The notes: generated by a model from the letters alone, not told the origin. A stretch of 64,000 nt of DNA from Clostridium tunisiense TJ (GCF_000300195.1 NZ_AMQH01000002.1:124001-188000); one strand, 5' to 3'. Shown: positions 15,510-25,539, counted from the first letter of the stretch. Translations and numbers: made by a program.

Positions 15510-17807
15510 TTACTCGTCTAAGTTGTCTATATTACTCTTTTGTATTATTACAGTGTTATTTGTTCCACTATCTTGATCTTTAGTGGTATCTTCATTTCTA
15601 AAGTAACTAGCTTCATCCCGGTCTTCATCTTCAAATTCACCTAGAGATATTACTGGATAAGCTCCCACTGTAAGTTCTTCTTCTACTTCATTACCTTCTT
15701 TAACTATATCAAAGTAAACTTCATGAGCTGCGATATCAACCTTTGAGCATACTACTTTAACAGAATCTCCAAGTCTATACATGTTTTTAGTTCTCTCTCC
15801 AATTAAAGCCATGTGCTTTTCATCAAAGATGTAATAATCGTCCGCTAAGGCACTGATGTGTACTAGACCTTCGATGGTGTTTGGAAGTTCTACAAACATA
15901 CCAAAGTTTGTAACTGAGGATATAATTCCCTCGAACTCTTCACCAATTTTTTCTGACATGTACTCAGCTTTCTTTAAGTCATCTACTTCACGTTCAGCTT
16001 CTACTGCCATTCTTTCTGTATCAGAGGATTGTTTAGAAGCTTCGTCTACGAATTTTCTAAGCTTCTTCTCTCTGCCTTCCCCTAGTCCTCCATTTATTAA
16101 TTCTTTAATGATTCTATGGATTGTAAGGTCTGGGTATCTTCTAATTGGTGATGTAAAGTGGCAATAGTATTTAGCCGCAAGACCAAAGTGTCCTACACAT
16201 TCTGGTGAGTACTTAGCCTTCATCATTGAACGAAGTAATAAAGTACTTACTACATTTTCTTCTTTCTTACCTTTTACCTTCTCTAGAATTTCTTGAAGCA
16301 TTCTAGGATGAACATCATTGTTCCATTTTACAAAGTATCCTAGGTTATGAACAAACTCATTAAAGTGCATTAGCTTTTCTTCATCTGGATCTTCGTGAAT
16401 TCTGTATACAAATGGAGCATTCATCCAGAAGAAGTGCTCTGCCACAGTTTCGTTGGCAATAAGCATAAACTCTTCTATAATTCTATTTGAAACTGCTCTC
16501 TCGTAAGGCTTAACATCAATTGGTTTACCATTTTCATTTAAGATTATTTTACATTCTTCAAAATCAAAATCTATGGCTCCTCTTGAAAATCTCTTTTTAT
16601 TTAGAATTTCATATAACTTCTCCATATTTTTAAAGTCTTCATGTAAGTACTCATATTTTTTAATTAACTCTTCATCCTTATCTCTAAGGATTTTTGTAAC
16701 ATCAGTATAGGTCATTCTTTCATTGGTTTTAATAATACTTTCAAAGACTTCATGATCTAAAACCTTACCTGTATTATCAATTTCCATAAAGCAGCTTAAA
16801 GCTAATCTATCTACTCTTGGATTTAAACTGCACACACCGTTAGATAGCTTTCTTGGAAGCATTGGAATAACTCTATCTATAAGATATACCGAAGTTCCTC
16901 TTTTGAAAGCTTCTTTATCTAGTGGGTTGTTTTCTCTAACATAGTGAGATACGTCTGCAATATGAACTCCTAGCTTGTAATTTCCATTAGAAAGTCTTTC
17001 TACGGAAACAGCATCGTCTAAATCCTTAGCATCTTCTCCATCTATGGTCACCATTTTTACATCTCTTAAATCTTTTCTTCTCTTGTATTCACTTTCAGGT
17101 ATTTCTTCTGGAATTCTTTCTGCAAAGTTTTCAACTTCTACTGGGAATTCTTCAGGTAAGTTGTGTTTTCTTATGATAGTTAGGATATCAATACCCTTAT
17201 CGCCTTTATTTCCTAATATTTCGATAATTTTTCCCTCTGGATTTCTTCTTTGCTCTGGCCAACGAGTTATTTCTACCACAACGATTTGACCACTTTGCGC
17301 ACCATTTCTATCTGCTTTAGAGATAAATATATCTTGAGCTATCTTTTGGCTATCTGGAACTACAAAACCAAAGTTCTTACTATCTTCATAGGTTCCTACA
17401 AGTTTTGTATTTCTTCTTTCAATAACCTGTACTATCTCACCTTCACATTTTTTTCCCTTGTCTTTCTCTCTTAGGATCTTAACTAGAACTCTGTCATTAT
17501 GCATAGCGCCATTTACATTGTTTGCTGGAATAAACACATCTGGTCTTTCCTCATCAGCAATTACAAATCCAAAGCCCCTTTGGTGACCTTGAAAGGTTCC
17601 TGGTAGCATTCCCATTCTCTCTGGAATTCCATAATACTCTGCTCTATTTTTAATTATTTGTCCGTCAGCTTCCATTCCAGCTAATAGCTTTTCAAATTCC
17701 TTCATATCTCTTTTATTTATACTAAAGATTTTTGCAAGCTCTTTTATATTCATAGGCTTATATGCTTGTTCTTTCATAAAGTTAATTAAAACTTCTCTAA
17801 TATTCAT
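15510..17807 (-). CDS. rnr: Ribonuclease R
   Basis: It encodes 765 residues. RNase R is a processive 3'-5' exoribonuclease that degrades structured RNA and, with tmRNA-SmpB, faulty mRNAs. In order: an N-terminal winged helix (MNIKELAKIFSINKRDMKEF), two cold-shock-like OB domains (about 70-210, GTFQGHQRGFGFV), the RNB catalytic domain with the metal-binding aspartates (DGEDAKDLDDAV, near residue 260), and an S1 domain (EGIISSVTNFGMFVEL, near 625). The tail is acidic. The ATG at 17807 follows a perfect AAGGAGGTC; the longer frame to 17846 would read into an inserted repeat element. Order rnr-smpB-ssrA is conserved in Firmicutes. Confidence 0.96.
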   Translation of the reverse strand: MNIREVLINFMKEQAYKPMNIKELAKIFSINKRDMKEFEKLLAGMEADGQIIKNRAEYYGIPERMGMLPGTFQGHQRGFGFVIADEERPDVFIPANNVNGAMHNDRVLVKILREKDKGKKCEGEIVQVIERRNTKLVGTYEDSKNFGFVVPDSQKIAQDIFISKADRNGAQSGQIVVVEITRWPEQRRNPEGKIIEILGNKGDKGIDILTIIRKHNLPEEFPVEVENFAERIPEEIPESEYKRRKDLRDVKMVTIDGEDAKDLDDAVSVERLSNGNYKLGVHIADVSHYVRENNPLDKEAFKRGTSVYLIDRVIPMLPRKLSNGVCSLNPRVDRLALSCFMEIDNTGKVLDHEVFESIIKTNERMTYTDVTKILRDKDEELIKKYEYLHEDFKNMEKLYEILNKKRFSRGAIDFDFEECKIILNENGKPIDVKPYERAVSNRIIEEFMLIANETVAEHFFWMNAPFVYRIHEDPDEEKLMHFNEFVHNLGYFVKWNNDVHPRMLQEILEKVKGKKEENVVSTLLLRSMMKAKYSPECVGHFGLAAKYYCHFTSPIRRYPDLTIHRIIKELINGGLGEGREKKLRKFVDEASKQSSDTERMAVEAEREVDDLKKAEYMSEKIGEEFEGIISSVTNFGMFVELPNTIEGLVHISALADDYYIFDEKHMALIGERTKNMYRLGDSVKVVCSKVDIAAHEVYFDIVKEGNEVEEELTVGAYPVISLGEFEDEDRDEASYFRNEDTTKDQDSGTNNTVIIQKSNIDNLDE

Positions 17808-17824
17808 TTTTGACCTCCTTTTTA

Positions 17825-17982
17825 GGTATCTGAAAACAAATAACAAGGCAAGGATGTGAAGTATATTTGGGGTTAGACAAGGAAACAGGTTCCTTAGATA
17901 GTGGAGCTATCTAAGGGTTCTGTTGACGCAGTATAACACAAAATAGACCAACATACTGACTTATTTATTTTTTGAAGATACC
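17825..17982. mobile_element. MITE-like element, copy A
   Basis: The ends GGTATCT...AGATACC are inverted repeats continuing imperfectly for about 25 bp (AAAACAAATAACAAG against its counterpart), flanked by TTA on both sides as a likely target duplication. The core, shared with copy B at 39395-39568, includes GGAAACAGGTTCC, AGATAGT.G.GCTATCT and GGGTTCTGTTGACGCAGTAT. It has no reading frame. It lies directly before the rnr ribosome site, in the rnr leader. Confidence 0.75.
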
Positions 17983-18143
17983 TTACTATGTATTATTCGT
18001 ATTTTTTCACTACTAGGTTATAACTATTCACTAATTAGCTATTTAACTAATTAAAACTTCTAGCTTAACCCTTTATATATCTATTATATATTATTTAACC
18101 ACAATATTTGTTAACATTACATAATATTAACAATAAAAAATAA

Positions 18144-18298
18144 CAAAAAAAAATTCCTCTGGTCTCTCCCAGAGGAATTTTTTCATGACAAACTATGTTT
18201 ACAACAAAATTCGGCATGTATTAAAGGGTATACAGCCCTTGGGGATGGACTGTACGAATAAATAAAAAGGGGGCTATAATTCTCTTTATTTATTTAAC
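18144..18298 (-). ncRNA. Candidate small structured RNA with its own promoter and terminator
   Basis: A near-ideal promoter (TTGAAA at 18328-18333, 17-bp spacer, TATAAT at 18305-18310) would start RNA near 18298. A strong terminator (12-bp stem 18151-18162 with 18169-18180, then a T-run) ends it, giving about 155 nt. Inside, AAATAAATAAA can pair with TTTATTTATT, and GTACAG.CC with GG.CTGTAT. No convincing reading frame exists. I do not recognise the family: it is not SRP RNA or RNase P, and a 6S identity cannot be shown. It could instead be an attenuated leader of rnr, which begins about 340 bp further on. Confidence 0.6.
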
Positions 18299-18589
18299 AA
18301 GTTTATTATAATAAGATTTTTTGTTTTTTTCAAGTGTATTTATAAAACAAACTATAAATAAAGTATAAACAAAGTGTTAATTCAACATATTTTTACATTT
18401 CATTCTCACTTCATTTCCAATTCTTTAATCTTTTTCATAAAATGTACACCTAAAAAGTAACTAAATATAAGTTTATTTCACTCTTCTTTTCCTTAAAGCT
18501 TCTTAAATTTTTAATTTACCCGCATCAAAATGAATTAAAAAATAAATATATAAACTTTTAAATCACATTGAAATAAGTTACAAAGACAT

Positions 18590-19306
18590 TTAAACATTCT
18601 TTAGAAGTTCTATTTCTTCCTCTGTAAGTTCTCTAAAGCTACCTTCTTCTACAGTTTCATCTAATTTTAGTGGTCCAAAGCTGATTCTTCTTAAATAAAC
18701 CACACTCTTGTCTACAGCTTCAAACATTCTTTTAACTTGATGGAACTTGCCTTCCTGGATTGTTACATGAACTTCCGCTCCATCCTCATTAGAGTTAATT
18801 ACCTCTAGTTTAGCTGGCATACAAAGATATCCATCATCTAAAGTAATTCCCTTTTCAAATTTTACTATATCACTTTCATCTATAGGTTTATTAATTTCAG
18901 CATAATAAACTTTATCTACATGGTTTTTAGGAGCAATTAACTTATGATTTAATTCTCCATCATTAGTTATAAGTAGTAATCCTACAGTATCTTTATCTAA
19001 TCTTCCTATTGGAAATGGTTCAAACACTTGATATTCAGGGTCTAAAAGATCAATTACAGTTTCATCATGATTATCAAAAGTAGCACTAACTACTCCACTT
19101 GGCTTGTTCATCATTAGATATATAAACTTTCTATAATTAATCTTTTCTCCTTTAACTTCAATAGTTGAATTTACAGGATCAACCTTTTCAGCACTATCCT
19201 TTACTGGAGTTCCATCTACTACTACCTCACCCTTTCTGCAAAGAGCCTTCACTTCTTTCCTACTTCCATAACCTAAATTAGCTAATATTTTATCTAAACG
19301 TTCCAT
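18590..19306 (-). CDS. RsuA/RluB/E/F-family rRNA pseudouridine synthase
   Basis: It has 238 residues. An S4 RNA-binding domain (about 1-60, ERLDKILANLGYGSRKEV) is joined to a pseudouridine synthase domain. The catalytic aspartate is in GRLDKDTVGLLLITNDG near residue 102, and the end motif EGKFHQVKRMFEAV is typical of the RsuA branch. In Gram-positives this branch usually modifies 16S U516, but the subfamily cannot be fixed by eye. It stands alone between a candidate small RNA and the envelope operon. The stop is 18590. Confidence 0.9.
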   Translation of the reverse strand: MERLDKILANLGYGSRKEVKALCRKGEVVVDGTPVKDSAEKVDPVNSTIEVKGEKINYRKFIYLMMNKPSGVVSATFDNHDETVIDLLDPEYQVFEPFPIGRLDKDTVGLLLITNDGELNHKLIAPKNHVDKVYYAEINKPIDESDIVKFEKGITLDDGYLCMPAKLEVINSNEDGAEVHVTIQEGKFHQVKRMFEAVDKSVVYLRRISFGPLKLDETVEEGSFRELTEEEIELLKNV

Positions 19307-19583
19307 AACTATTCCTCACTTTCAAAATACTTAAGTATCCTCAAAAATAACTAGTCAGTATGTTAGCACCTCTCCCATTATAATGTGTCTACAAAAATCG
19401 TTACTTCTATCTTAATAATATTTGTTTTCTGTAACCATAAATCCCCTTGCACACACAAATTACTGCTCATAGCTTAGACTTGTTATTTATTTTATATACC
19501 TTTTTTATTATTTACATAATAACATATTTAACATACCTATTAATTCTAAAGGATTTACTATATTATGACAACCTTATATAAAG

Positions 19584-19618
19584 AAAAAACTTCTCACCTT
19601 TTACTATGAGAAGTTTTT
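19584..19618 (-). terminator. Terminator of the MMPL operon
   Basis: AAAAACTTCTCA (19585-19596) pairs with TGAGAAGTTTTT (19607-19618), with a T-run on the minus strand. The remainder of 19307-19583 shows no gene. Confidence 0.8.
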
Positions 19619-19634
19619 CTATGCTTTTATAGAA

Positions 19635-21395
19635 TTATTTAAACAAATCTAGCAGTCTTTTTATAAAGCCCTTTTTCTCTTCTTTTACCTCTGCAGCCTG
19701 CTTTTTCTCTTCAACCTTTTCTATTGCAGGAGTTCTAAGAAGAAACTGAACTGTGGTATTGCTGTTTTTCTCATGGACAAAGGATCCCTTTACTGAATCA
19801 GCCTTATCTCCTAGTATACTATCTTGTAAGCTACTTTCTAGGGTAGTTCTCATGGTATGAATACCTTCATTTCCAAGTTTACTAATTGCATTCTTAACAC
19901 CACTTTGACCTTCCTTTAACTTGTCAATTGCAGTTGGAATAGTCTTTGTTTCCTTTGTCATGGTTTCAAGACCTTTATTTATATCGTCATAGCCTCCAAA
20001 GATTCTTGAAGTTCCATATTTTATAGCACCAAAGCTATCTTTCATAGTCCCTATTCCATCTGGAAGTTTTTCCATTTGTTCTCCCATTTGCTTTGTGTTT
20101 TCTGCAATGGAAGCTACCCCTTTATTAAATTCATTATAACCTTCTTTAAGGGTCTTTGTGTTTTTATCTATCTCCCCTAATCCATAGCTACTTTGTGTTA
20201 CCCCATTATTTAGCCCTTGTAGAGCTGCTGCTTCTTGTAACACACCATTAGCTAAAGCTTGTACTTTAGGATCTGAACTACCTTGGAGCTCCTTTGCTAG
20301 GGCTGCTAAGCTCTCATGGGACTTTGTTAAATTGTTCATTCCTCCTGCTACTTCACTTAGGGCTCCATTCACCCCTGTGATTCCTGAGGAAATTCCTTTA
20401 ATACCCTCATTAAATCCATTACTTCCCTTAGCTACCTCTTGTAATCCTCCTTGTAAGGCGCCTACAGCACCTACCATAGCTTTGCTTTCTGATTGCAAAG
20501 TACTTAATCCCTTATGGAAGTCATTGATTCCTTCCATAAGTTGTCCCGATTGGCTTTTGATTTCATTTGTAGCACCGTAAATCTTATTTAAGCCTACATG
20601 AAGTCCATCCATTCCATATCTTAAGGTCCCCATTCCAAGGGACAACTTATCCATTCCAGTCACTAAAGAAGTAGAGCCTTTTTCTAGTTCTCCTAGTCCC
20701 TCAGTTAATTTATCCATATCACTTTTTATATCCTGTGGAACAGAAATAGTTGCAGGAATTAAAGTAATATTTATGGGCTCTAATTCCATATCCTTGCCAT
20801 CCATTTCTAGTACAAAACTTTGCTCCTTTGATGGAAGTGCCACAAAGCTAATATTAGCTTTTTTTCCTACTACAACTTTAGAGCCTTCTGTTTTTATATT
20901 TGTAAACACTTCTTGATCTGCAACAACTTGAATTTGAGCCATAAGATTTGAAGAAGTATTTCCCTCATTATTAAAGGTTACTTTTAATTCAAGGCGTAGC
21001 TTTCCACTTTTTCCTGCTAACTCTTCTCCTTTTAATTCTTTGTCATCTAAAAAGTATTTTATTCCAATAGTTACTGGTAGTTGTTTTTCCACATTACCTT
21101 CATAGTAAAGCCCACTATCTTTAAACACTGAAGTTGGCCACTTAACTTCGCTACCATTTACCTCAGGATTAACATTATTTGATAGATTTTTTATATTTTT
21201 ATAGCTGCCGTAATCTATATAATAAGGCTCACTACTTTCTCCATAAAGATGGTTTACTACCTTTATACTCCCTACAGTTCCATCACTATTTAGGGAACCG
21301 TAGACAGTTTCATCCTTTAATATTTCTGCCTTTGCCATGGTAGTTGTTGTCATCATAACAGCTAAAGTTAATGCTATAATAAATTTTCTTTTCAT
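19635..21395 (-). CDS. Secreted heptad-repeat (XXXLXXG) protein partnered with MMPL
   Basis: It has 586 residues. A signal peptide (RKFIIALTLAVMMTTTTMA) leads a beta-rich region (about 25-220), then a long alpha-helical stretch (about 225-530) of seven-residue units with Leu and Gly at fixed spacing (such as GMDKLSLGMGTLRYGMDGLHVGLN in pieces), as in the YhgE/Pip-type repeat families. The tail is Lys/Glu-rich and ends in an amphipathic FIKRLLDLFK. Its ATG follows the MMPL stop codon directly (TAG ATG), and its ribosome site lies inside the MMPL gene, so the two are translationally coupled. It may act as a periplasm-side adaptor or cell-wall spacer for the transporter; this is inference. Confidence 0.8.
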   Translation of the reverse strand: MKRKFIIALTLAVMMTTTTMAKAEILKDETVYGSLNSDGTVGSIKVVNHLYGESSEPYYIDYGSYKNIKNLSNNVNPEVNGSEVKWPTSVFKDSGLYYEGNVEKQLPVTIGIKYFLDDKELKGEELAGKSGKLRLELKVTFNNEGNTSSNLMAQIQVVADQEVFTNIKTEGSKVVVGKKANISFVALPSKEQSFVLEMDGKDMELEPINITLIPATISVPQDIKSDMDKLTEGLGELEKGSTSLVTGMDKLSLGMGTLRYGMDGLHVGLNKIYGATNEIKSQSGQLMEGINDFHKGLSTLQSESKAMVGAVGALQGGLQEVAKGSNGFNEGIKGISSGITGVNGALSEVAGGMNNLTKSHESLAALAKELQGSSDPKVQALANGVLQEAAALQGLNNGVTQSSYGLGEIDKNTKTLKEGYNEFNKGVASIAENTKQMGEQMEKLPDGIGTMKDSFGAIKYGTSRIFGGYDDINKGLETMTKETKTIPTAIDKLKEGQSGVKNAISKLGNEGIHTMRTTLESSLQDSILGDKADSVKGSFVHEKNSNTTVQFLLRTPAIEKVEEKKQAAEVKEEKKGFIKRLLDLFK

Positions 21396-23489
21396 CTATA
21401 CAACCTCCCTTTTTTCTTCAGATTTATACATTTTAATAGTTTTGGGCCACCCAATGGTTGTTGCTTTAATAAACCAATTAAAGGTTACAAGTAATGCCGG
21501 TAATACGGTGTATACAATAAACAAGCTTATAAGTGCTCCTCTTCCAATTAAAAGAGTAAGCTCTGAAGCTGAGCGAATAGTTGTAATAAATGAGATACTA
21601 AGAGTTCCTGCAACCAATATTAATGCACTAGTTAAAACAGATTTCCCCGTATCCCCTATGGTTTTTATCATAGCTGGTATCGGTGGCATCACCTGAAGGT
21701 TTTCCTTATACCTTGAAGTAACCAATATTGCATAATCCACTGTGGCTCCAAGCTGAATTGCTCCTATAATAATAAAGCTAATAAAGTTTAAAGAGATTCC
21801 TTGAAAATATGGAATACTTAAATTTATCCAAATTCCCAGCTGAATTGCAAAAACCAACAAAATAGGAATTCCAATAGATTTAAAGGTGATTAATAAAATT
21901 ATTCCTATTAGTAGGATAGATACATTGTTTACAACTAAAAAGTCCTTGGAAGTAACTGCTTGTAAGTCTAAATACACTGCTGCTTCACCAGTTAGATACC
22001 ATTCACTATAATACTCACTGGAAATTCGCCTAATTTCTTCAATGGCTTTTGTAGTTCCTTTTCCTTCTGTACTAGATAGCAAGTTAATTATCATATAAGT
22101 AAACTTCTCTGATTCAAAGGTTTCTTTCACTTCCTTTGGGATTATTTCTCCTGGAAGAGTTGGATCTACCATGGAGTAGAGCCCCTGAACGGCATCTACA
22201 TTTTCAACAGTTTTTATTTCTTCAATAAGATTGTTAATTTTGATTTTATCTTCCTTAGGTATTATTAATATTAACTCATTACTTTTTCCAAAGACCTGTT
22301 GTATTTTTTCATTTGCTATAGCAGATTTAGAACTTTCTGATAGGGTCTTTTCTGTTGAATAATAATATTCAAGTTTAGATTGTCCTAAGAAAGTTGGAGC
22401 CACAATAAGTGCCGCTATAATCAGTGTTACTACACGAGACTTTACCATGAAGCCAGATATTTTCTCGAACCCTGGCATATAAGCCTTATGTTTGTACTTC
22501 CCAAGCTTTTCATCCACAGCAAGAATTAAACAGGGCATTAAAGTTACAACTGCTACCAAGCTAAAAAATACTCCCTTAGCTAATACAAGACCCATGTCTT
22601 TTCCTATACCATAATTCATCCAAAGCAAGGCTAAAAATCCACACACTGTAGTTAATGCACTAGAGGAAACTGAAGAAAAAGTTTTTTCTATTGCTCTTGC
22701 CATTGCCTCATTTTTATTTCCATCTTTATTCTCTTCATGGAAACGATGGAGCAAAAATATAGAATAATCCATGGAAACAGCTAACTGTAGTATGCTGGAC
22801 ACGGAGTTAGTGTTAGAGGATATCTTTCCAAAAATTATATTAGTACCTGCATTTAGCACTATGGCTACACCTATAGTGACAAAAAACAATATTGGCTCAT
22901 AATATGCATTTGTAGATATCAATAAAATAATTGTAATTATTAAAAAGGCTACTACAGAGTAATAAATCATTTCCTTAGAAGTTGTGTCCTGCATATCCTT
23001 AGAAATTGCAGCAGGACCTCCAAAGTAATGCTCTTTGTCTATGAGTTTGTTCACTTTATCTAGAGCTTCTCTAGTAATTAGAGCATCATTGCTCTCTGTA
23101 AATTGAATTTGAAGGAGACTGTATTCTCCGCTTATAAATCTTTTGGATAGTTTTTTATCGAAAAACTCCAGAGGCTTTTTCACATCCTCTACATCATCTA
23201 GCCAAATAGCTTCTTTTATTCCTGGTATACTGACAATAGATTTTTTAATCTCTAGAATATAATTTATATCATTGCTTTTTATCATTAAGGTTGCAGAACC
23301 ATTAATGGTAAATTCACTTTGCAACTTTTCCTTGCCCATTATTGAGTTCATGCTCTTTGGAAGATAGGAACTTAAATCATATTCAATTGAAACAAATCTT
23401 CCAGCTATAAGTGAAATTAATACTAAGGCTGAATAAAAAACAATTATAAGTTTTTGATTTTTTACAATAAACCTAGAAAACTTCTTCAT
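21396..23489 (-). CDS. MMPL/RND-superfamily transporter
   Basis: It has 697 residues in the two-fold RND plan: one helix near 10-30, an outside loop to about 165, five helices to about 320, a helix near 355, a second outside loop to about 515, then five helices to about 690. Proton-relay-like aspartates lie in helices (AVSMDYSIFLLHRF and GATVDYAILVTSRY). MMPL proteins export lipids or hydrophobic compounds, or assist envelope assembly. The ATG follows AAGGAAG. It is co-transcribed with the heptad-repeat protein below, and a TetR gene precedes it with a terminator between. Confidence 0.9.
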   Translation of the reverse strand: MKKFSRFIVKNQKLIIVFYSALVLISLIAGRFVSIEYDLSSYLPKSMNSIMGKEKLQSEFTINGSATLMIKSNDINYILEIKKSIVSIPGIKEAIWLDDVEDVKKPLEFFDKKLSKRFISGEYSLLQIQFTESNDALITREALDKVNKLIDKEHYFGGPAAISKDMQDTTSKEMIYYSVVAFLIITIILLISTNAYYEPILFFVTIGVAIVLNAGTNIIFGKISSNTNSVSSILQLAVSMDYSIFLLHRFHEENKDGNKNEAMARAIEKTFSSVSSSALTTVCGFLALLWMNYGIGKDMGLVLAKGVFFSLVAVVTLMPCLILAVDEKLGKYKHKAYMPGFEKISGFMVKSRVVTLIIAALIVAPTFLGQSKLEYYYSTEKTLSESSKSAIANEKIQQVFGKSNELILIIPKEDKIKINNLIEEIKTVENVDAVQGLYSMVDPTLPGEIIPKEVKETFESEKFTYMIINLLSSTEGKGTTKAIEEIRRISSEYYSEWYLTGEAAVYLDLQAVTSKDFLVVNNVSILLIGIILLITFKSIGIPILLVFAIQLGIWINLSIPYFQGISLNFISFIIIGAIQLGATVDYAILVTSRYKENLQVMPPIPAMIKTIGDTGKSVLTSALILVAGTLSISFITTIRSASELTLLIGRGALISLFIVYTVLPALLVTFNWFIKATTIGWPKTIKMYKSEEKREVV

Positions 23490-23634
23490 AATAACTTCCT
23501 TTCACACTTTATAATCTTAAACACACATTTAAAACAGTTGTTTAAAACCTATATTTAAATTCTAGCATGATAAAATTTTCTAGTCAATGTTGAAATATAT
23601 GGATGTAAAAAAATATTTTTTGGGCAAAGAAAAA

Positions 23635-23658
23635 AGCAAGGGCATTTCTTCCCTTGCT
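23635..23658 (-). terminator. Terminator at the end of the second tetR
   Basis: AGCAAGGG pairs with CCCTTGCT across the stop codon, followed by TTTTTTC on the minus strand. It allows MMPL to be expressed from a separate promoter. Confidence 0.75.
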
Positions 23659-24268
23659 ACACTGACTTTGTTAATATACTATTTATAAGCAATTCTACAT
23701 ATTGATTTAACTCTTCTGAACCATTTAAGTCCATCTCATTTTTACCTTCTATGTATGTATCTAAAATCACATGGTTTACCACTAATCCAACAATTCCTGA
23801 AAAAATTTGAAGATATTTATATTTTATCAGTCTATTATCCTCTGTACCGATATTTTCCTTAATAATTTCCTCAATAATTTTTCTAATTTCTTCATTAAGG
23901 TATATTCTTTGTATTAACATTGGATTATAGCTTTTATCTTCTGTGCTAATATTTACTATAAGTTCAATTAAAGCAGGGAACTTAAACATGAATTCCAAAA
24001 GGCTTTTAGCCCACTGAATTAATTTTTCCTGTGAAGATAGCTCACTATTAACTAAAATGTTTTTTTGCATACTGCAAAGTAAGTCTGAATAATAATTCTC
24101 AACTTCCTTTAATAAATTATTTTTATTTCCAAAATGATAATTTATTGCAGCTACATTTACTCCAGCTTGCTCTGTAAGCTCTCTGATTGTTACCTCACCT
24201 TTTAGTCCTACTATGTCAATTGCTACTTTTAATATTTTACTTCTTGTATCTAAAACCTGATTACTCAT
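23657..24268 (-). CDS. TetR-family regulator (upstream of MMPL)
   Basis: It has 203 residues, with a TetR DNA-binding domain at 8-55 (ILKVAIDIVGLKGEVTIRELTEQAGVNVAAINYHFGNKNNLL in the usual HTH order). The ligand-binding half has no recognisable specificity. It precedes the MMPL operon on the same strand by about 170 bp and is the natural candidate to repress it, perhaps responding to membrane-active compounds. A terminator overlaps its stop. Confidence 0.88.
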   Translation of the reverse strand: MSNQVLDTRSKILKVAIDIVGLKGEVTIRELTEQAGVNVAAINYHFGNKNNLLKEVENYYSDLLCSMQKNILVNSELSSQEKLIQWAKSLLEFMFKFPALIELIVNISTEDKSYNPMLIQRIYLNEEIRKIIEEIIKENIGTEDNRLIKYKYLQIFSGIVGLVVNHVILDTYIEGKNEMDLNGSEELNQYVELLINSILTKSV

Positions 24269-24541
24269 ATTTATTCCTCTTTTAACTCTTATTAGTTAGA
24301 ATTTTATTATATGTAAAATTCAATGCAAAAACTCCACAAATGTTTAGTTTGTTTTTGGATTTTCTTTAATATAAATCTTTTAATAACCTTATGTCATAAC
24401 CTAAGGTTGTAATTTATATATTATCATAATTTGTTAAATAGTTATATAAGCACAGGCAGATTCAGTTGTATTTATCTAGCATTACTATGTTTTAAAGCTT
24501 AACTATTTCTTAGCTATTTAGCTAAATGCACCTAAGAAAAT

Positions 24542-25378
24542 TTATGGATTGTAATATTTTCTGATTTTCACTAAATAATTTTTTGTTTCTGTTGGAAGCT
24601 TATAAAAATCAGCTTCACTGCTTATGCCTCTTCTTCTCATGTTTCCTGGTCCAAAATTGTAAGCAGCCAATGCCATATCAAGGTTATTGTTATGAAGCTT
24701 TAAATAATCCTTAATATGCCTAGTACCAGCATCTACATTTTCCTCTATATTATAAGGGTCCTTAACGCCATAATCTTTAACGTTTCCAGGCATAAGTTGC
24801 ATTAACCCCATAGCCCCTGCCGATGACTTTACAGTGGGGTTAAAGTTAGACTCTACCTTTATGATTGCTCTAATTAGTTCTTCACTAATTCCATGTTTTT
24901 GTGAGGCAGCCTTAATTGCAGCTTCTATTCTTTCCCCTTGTGTCTTATTCTCATTAGTTGCACTTACAGTTTGAGGCGCCACTACAGATCTTAAATTTAA
25001 CTCATTAATATGTACTCCACTAAATTGATTATTGCTATCTAGTCCAATCTTATTTGCCTGCTGTTTTTCATTTAAGGCCTTAACTAAGGCTCCTAAAACC
25101 ATTTGAAAGCCACCGGAATTAGAACCTTCTTCTCCTCCTCCAAATAGCTTTGACAGCATACTCATTTGAAGAATTTGAGCCATTCCCTGGTCTCCTTGTC
25201 CACTTTGTGCGCCTAACATTTCCTCAAGACCTAATCCTCCCATACCTAAAGCCTGTAAGGGATTAGGTGAAGTTAATCCTTCTAAAGGATTTATATTATT
25301 AGCTGAGGTGTTTTTTATAGTTTTAGTGTTTATGTTGTAGTTGTTTAAATTATTATTGACACTTATATTATTGCTCAT
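24542..25378 (-). CDS. SLT-domain lytic transglycosylase
   Basis: It has 278 residues. The C-terminal 120 or so are a soluble lytic transglycosylase domain with the catalytic glutamate in IIKVESNFNP, then SSAGAMGLMQLMPG and ALAAYNFGPGNM. These enzymes cleave peptidoglycan glycan strands to form 1,6-anhydromuramic ends. The first 150 residues are Asn/Gly/Gln-rich, low complexity, without a clear signal peptide, so the export route is unknown. Similar proteins occur next to flagellar or sporulation genes, but none are here. It is monocistronic. Confidence 0.88.
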   Translation of the reverse strand: MSNNISVNNNLNNYNINTKTIKNTSANNINPLEGLTSPNPLQALGMGGLGLEEMLGAQSGQGDQGMAQILQMSMLSKLFGGGEEGSNSGGFQMVLGALVKALNEKQQANKIGLDSNNQFSGVHINELNLRSVVAPQTVSATNENKTQGERIEAAIKAASQKHGISEELIRAIIKVESNFNPTVKSSAGAMGLMQLMPGNVKDYGVKDPYNIEENVDAGTRHIKDYLKLHNNNLDMALAAYNFGPGNMRRRGISSEADFYKLPTETKNYLVKIRKYYNP

Positions 25379-25539
25379 GATTTTCTCCCCTATGTTTAAA
25401 TCTAATATGTATTATTTAAAACCATAATTTACTTTTTCTTTAAGTTTAATTTAAAATTCTTCTTAATTCAATTATATTAAATTTTCCAACAAAAATATAG
25501 AGCTAATATTTTCTAATATTAACCCTATACTAAAAATAA

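Noticed and set aside
17808-17846. N-terminal extension of RNase R to 17846
   Set aside because: The extra codons come from the inserted MITE-like repeat, and AAGGAGG points to the ATG at 17807.
18144-18298. 6S RNA, SRP RNA or T-box leader
   Set aside because: No conserved 6S bubble alignment, SRP GGAA tetraloop motif or T-box sequence was found, so it is left unassigned.
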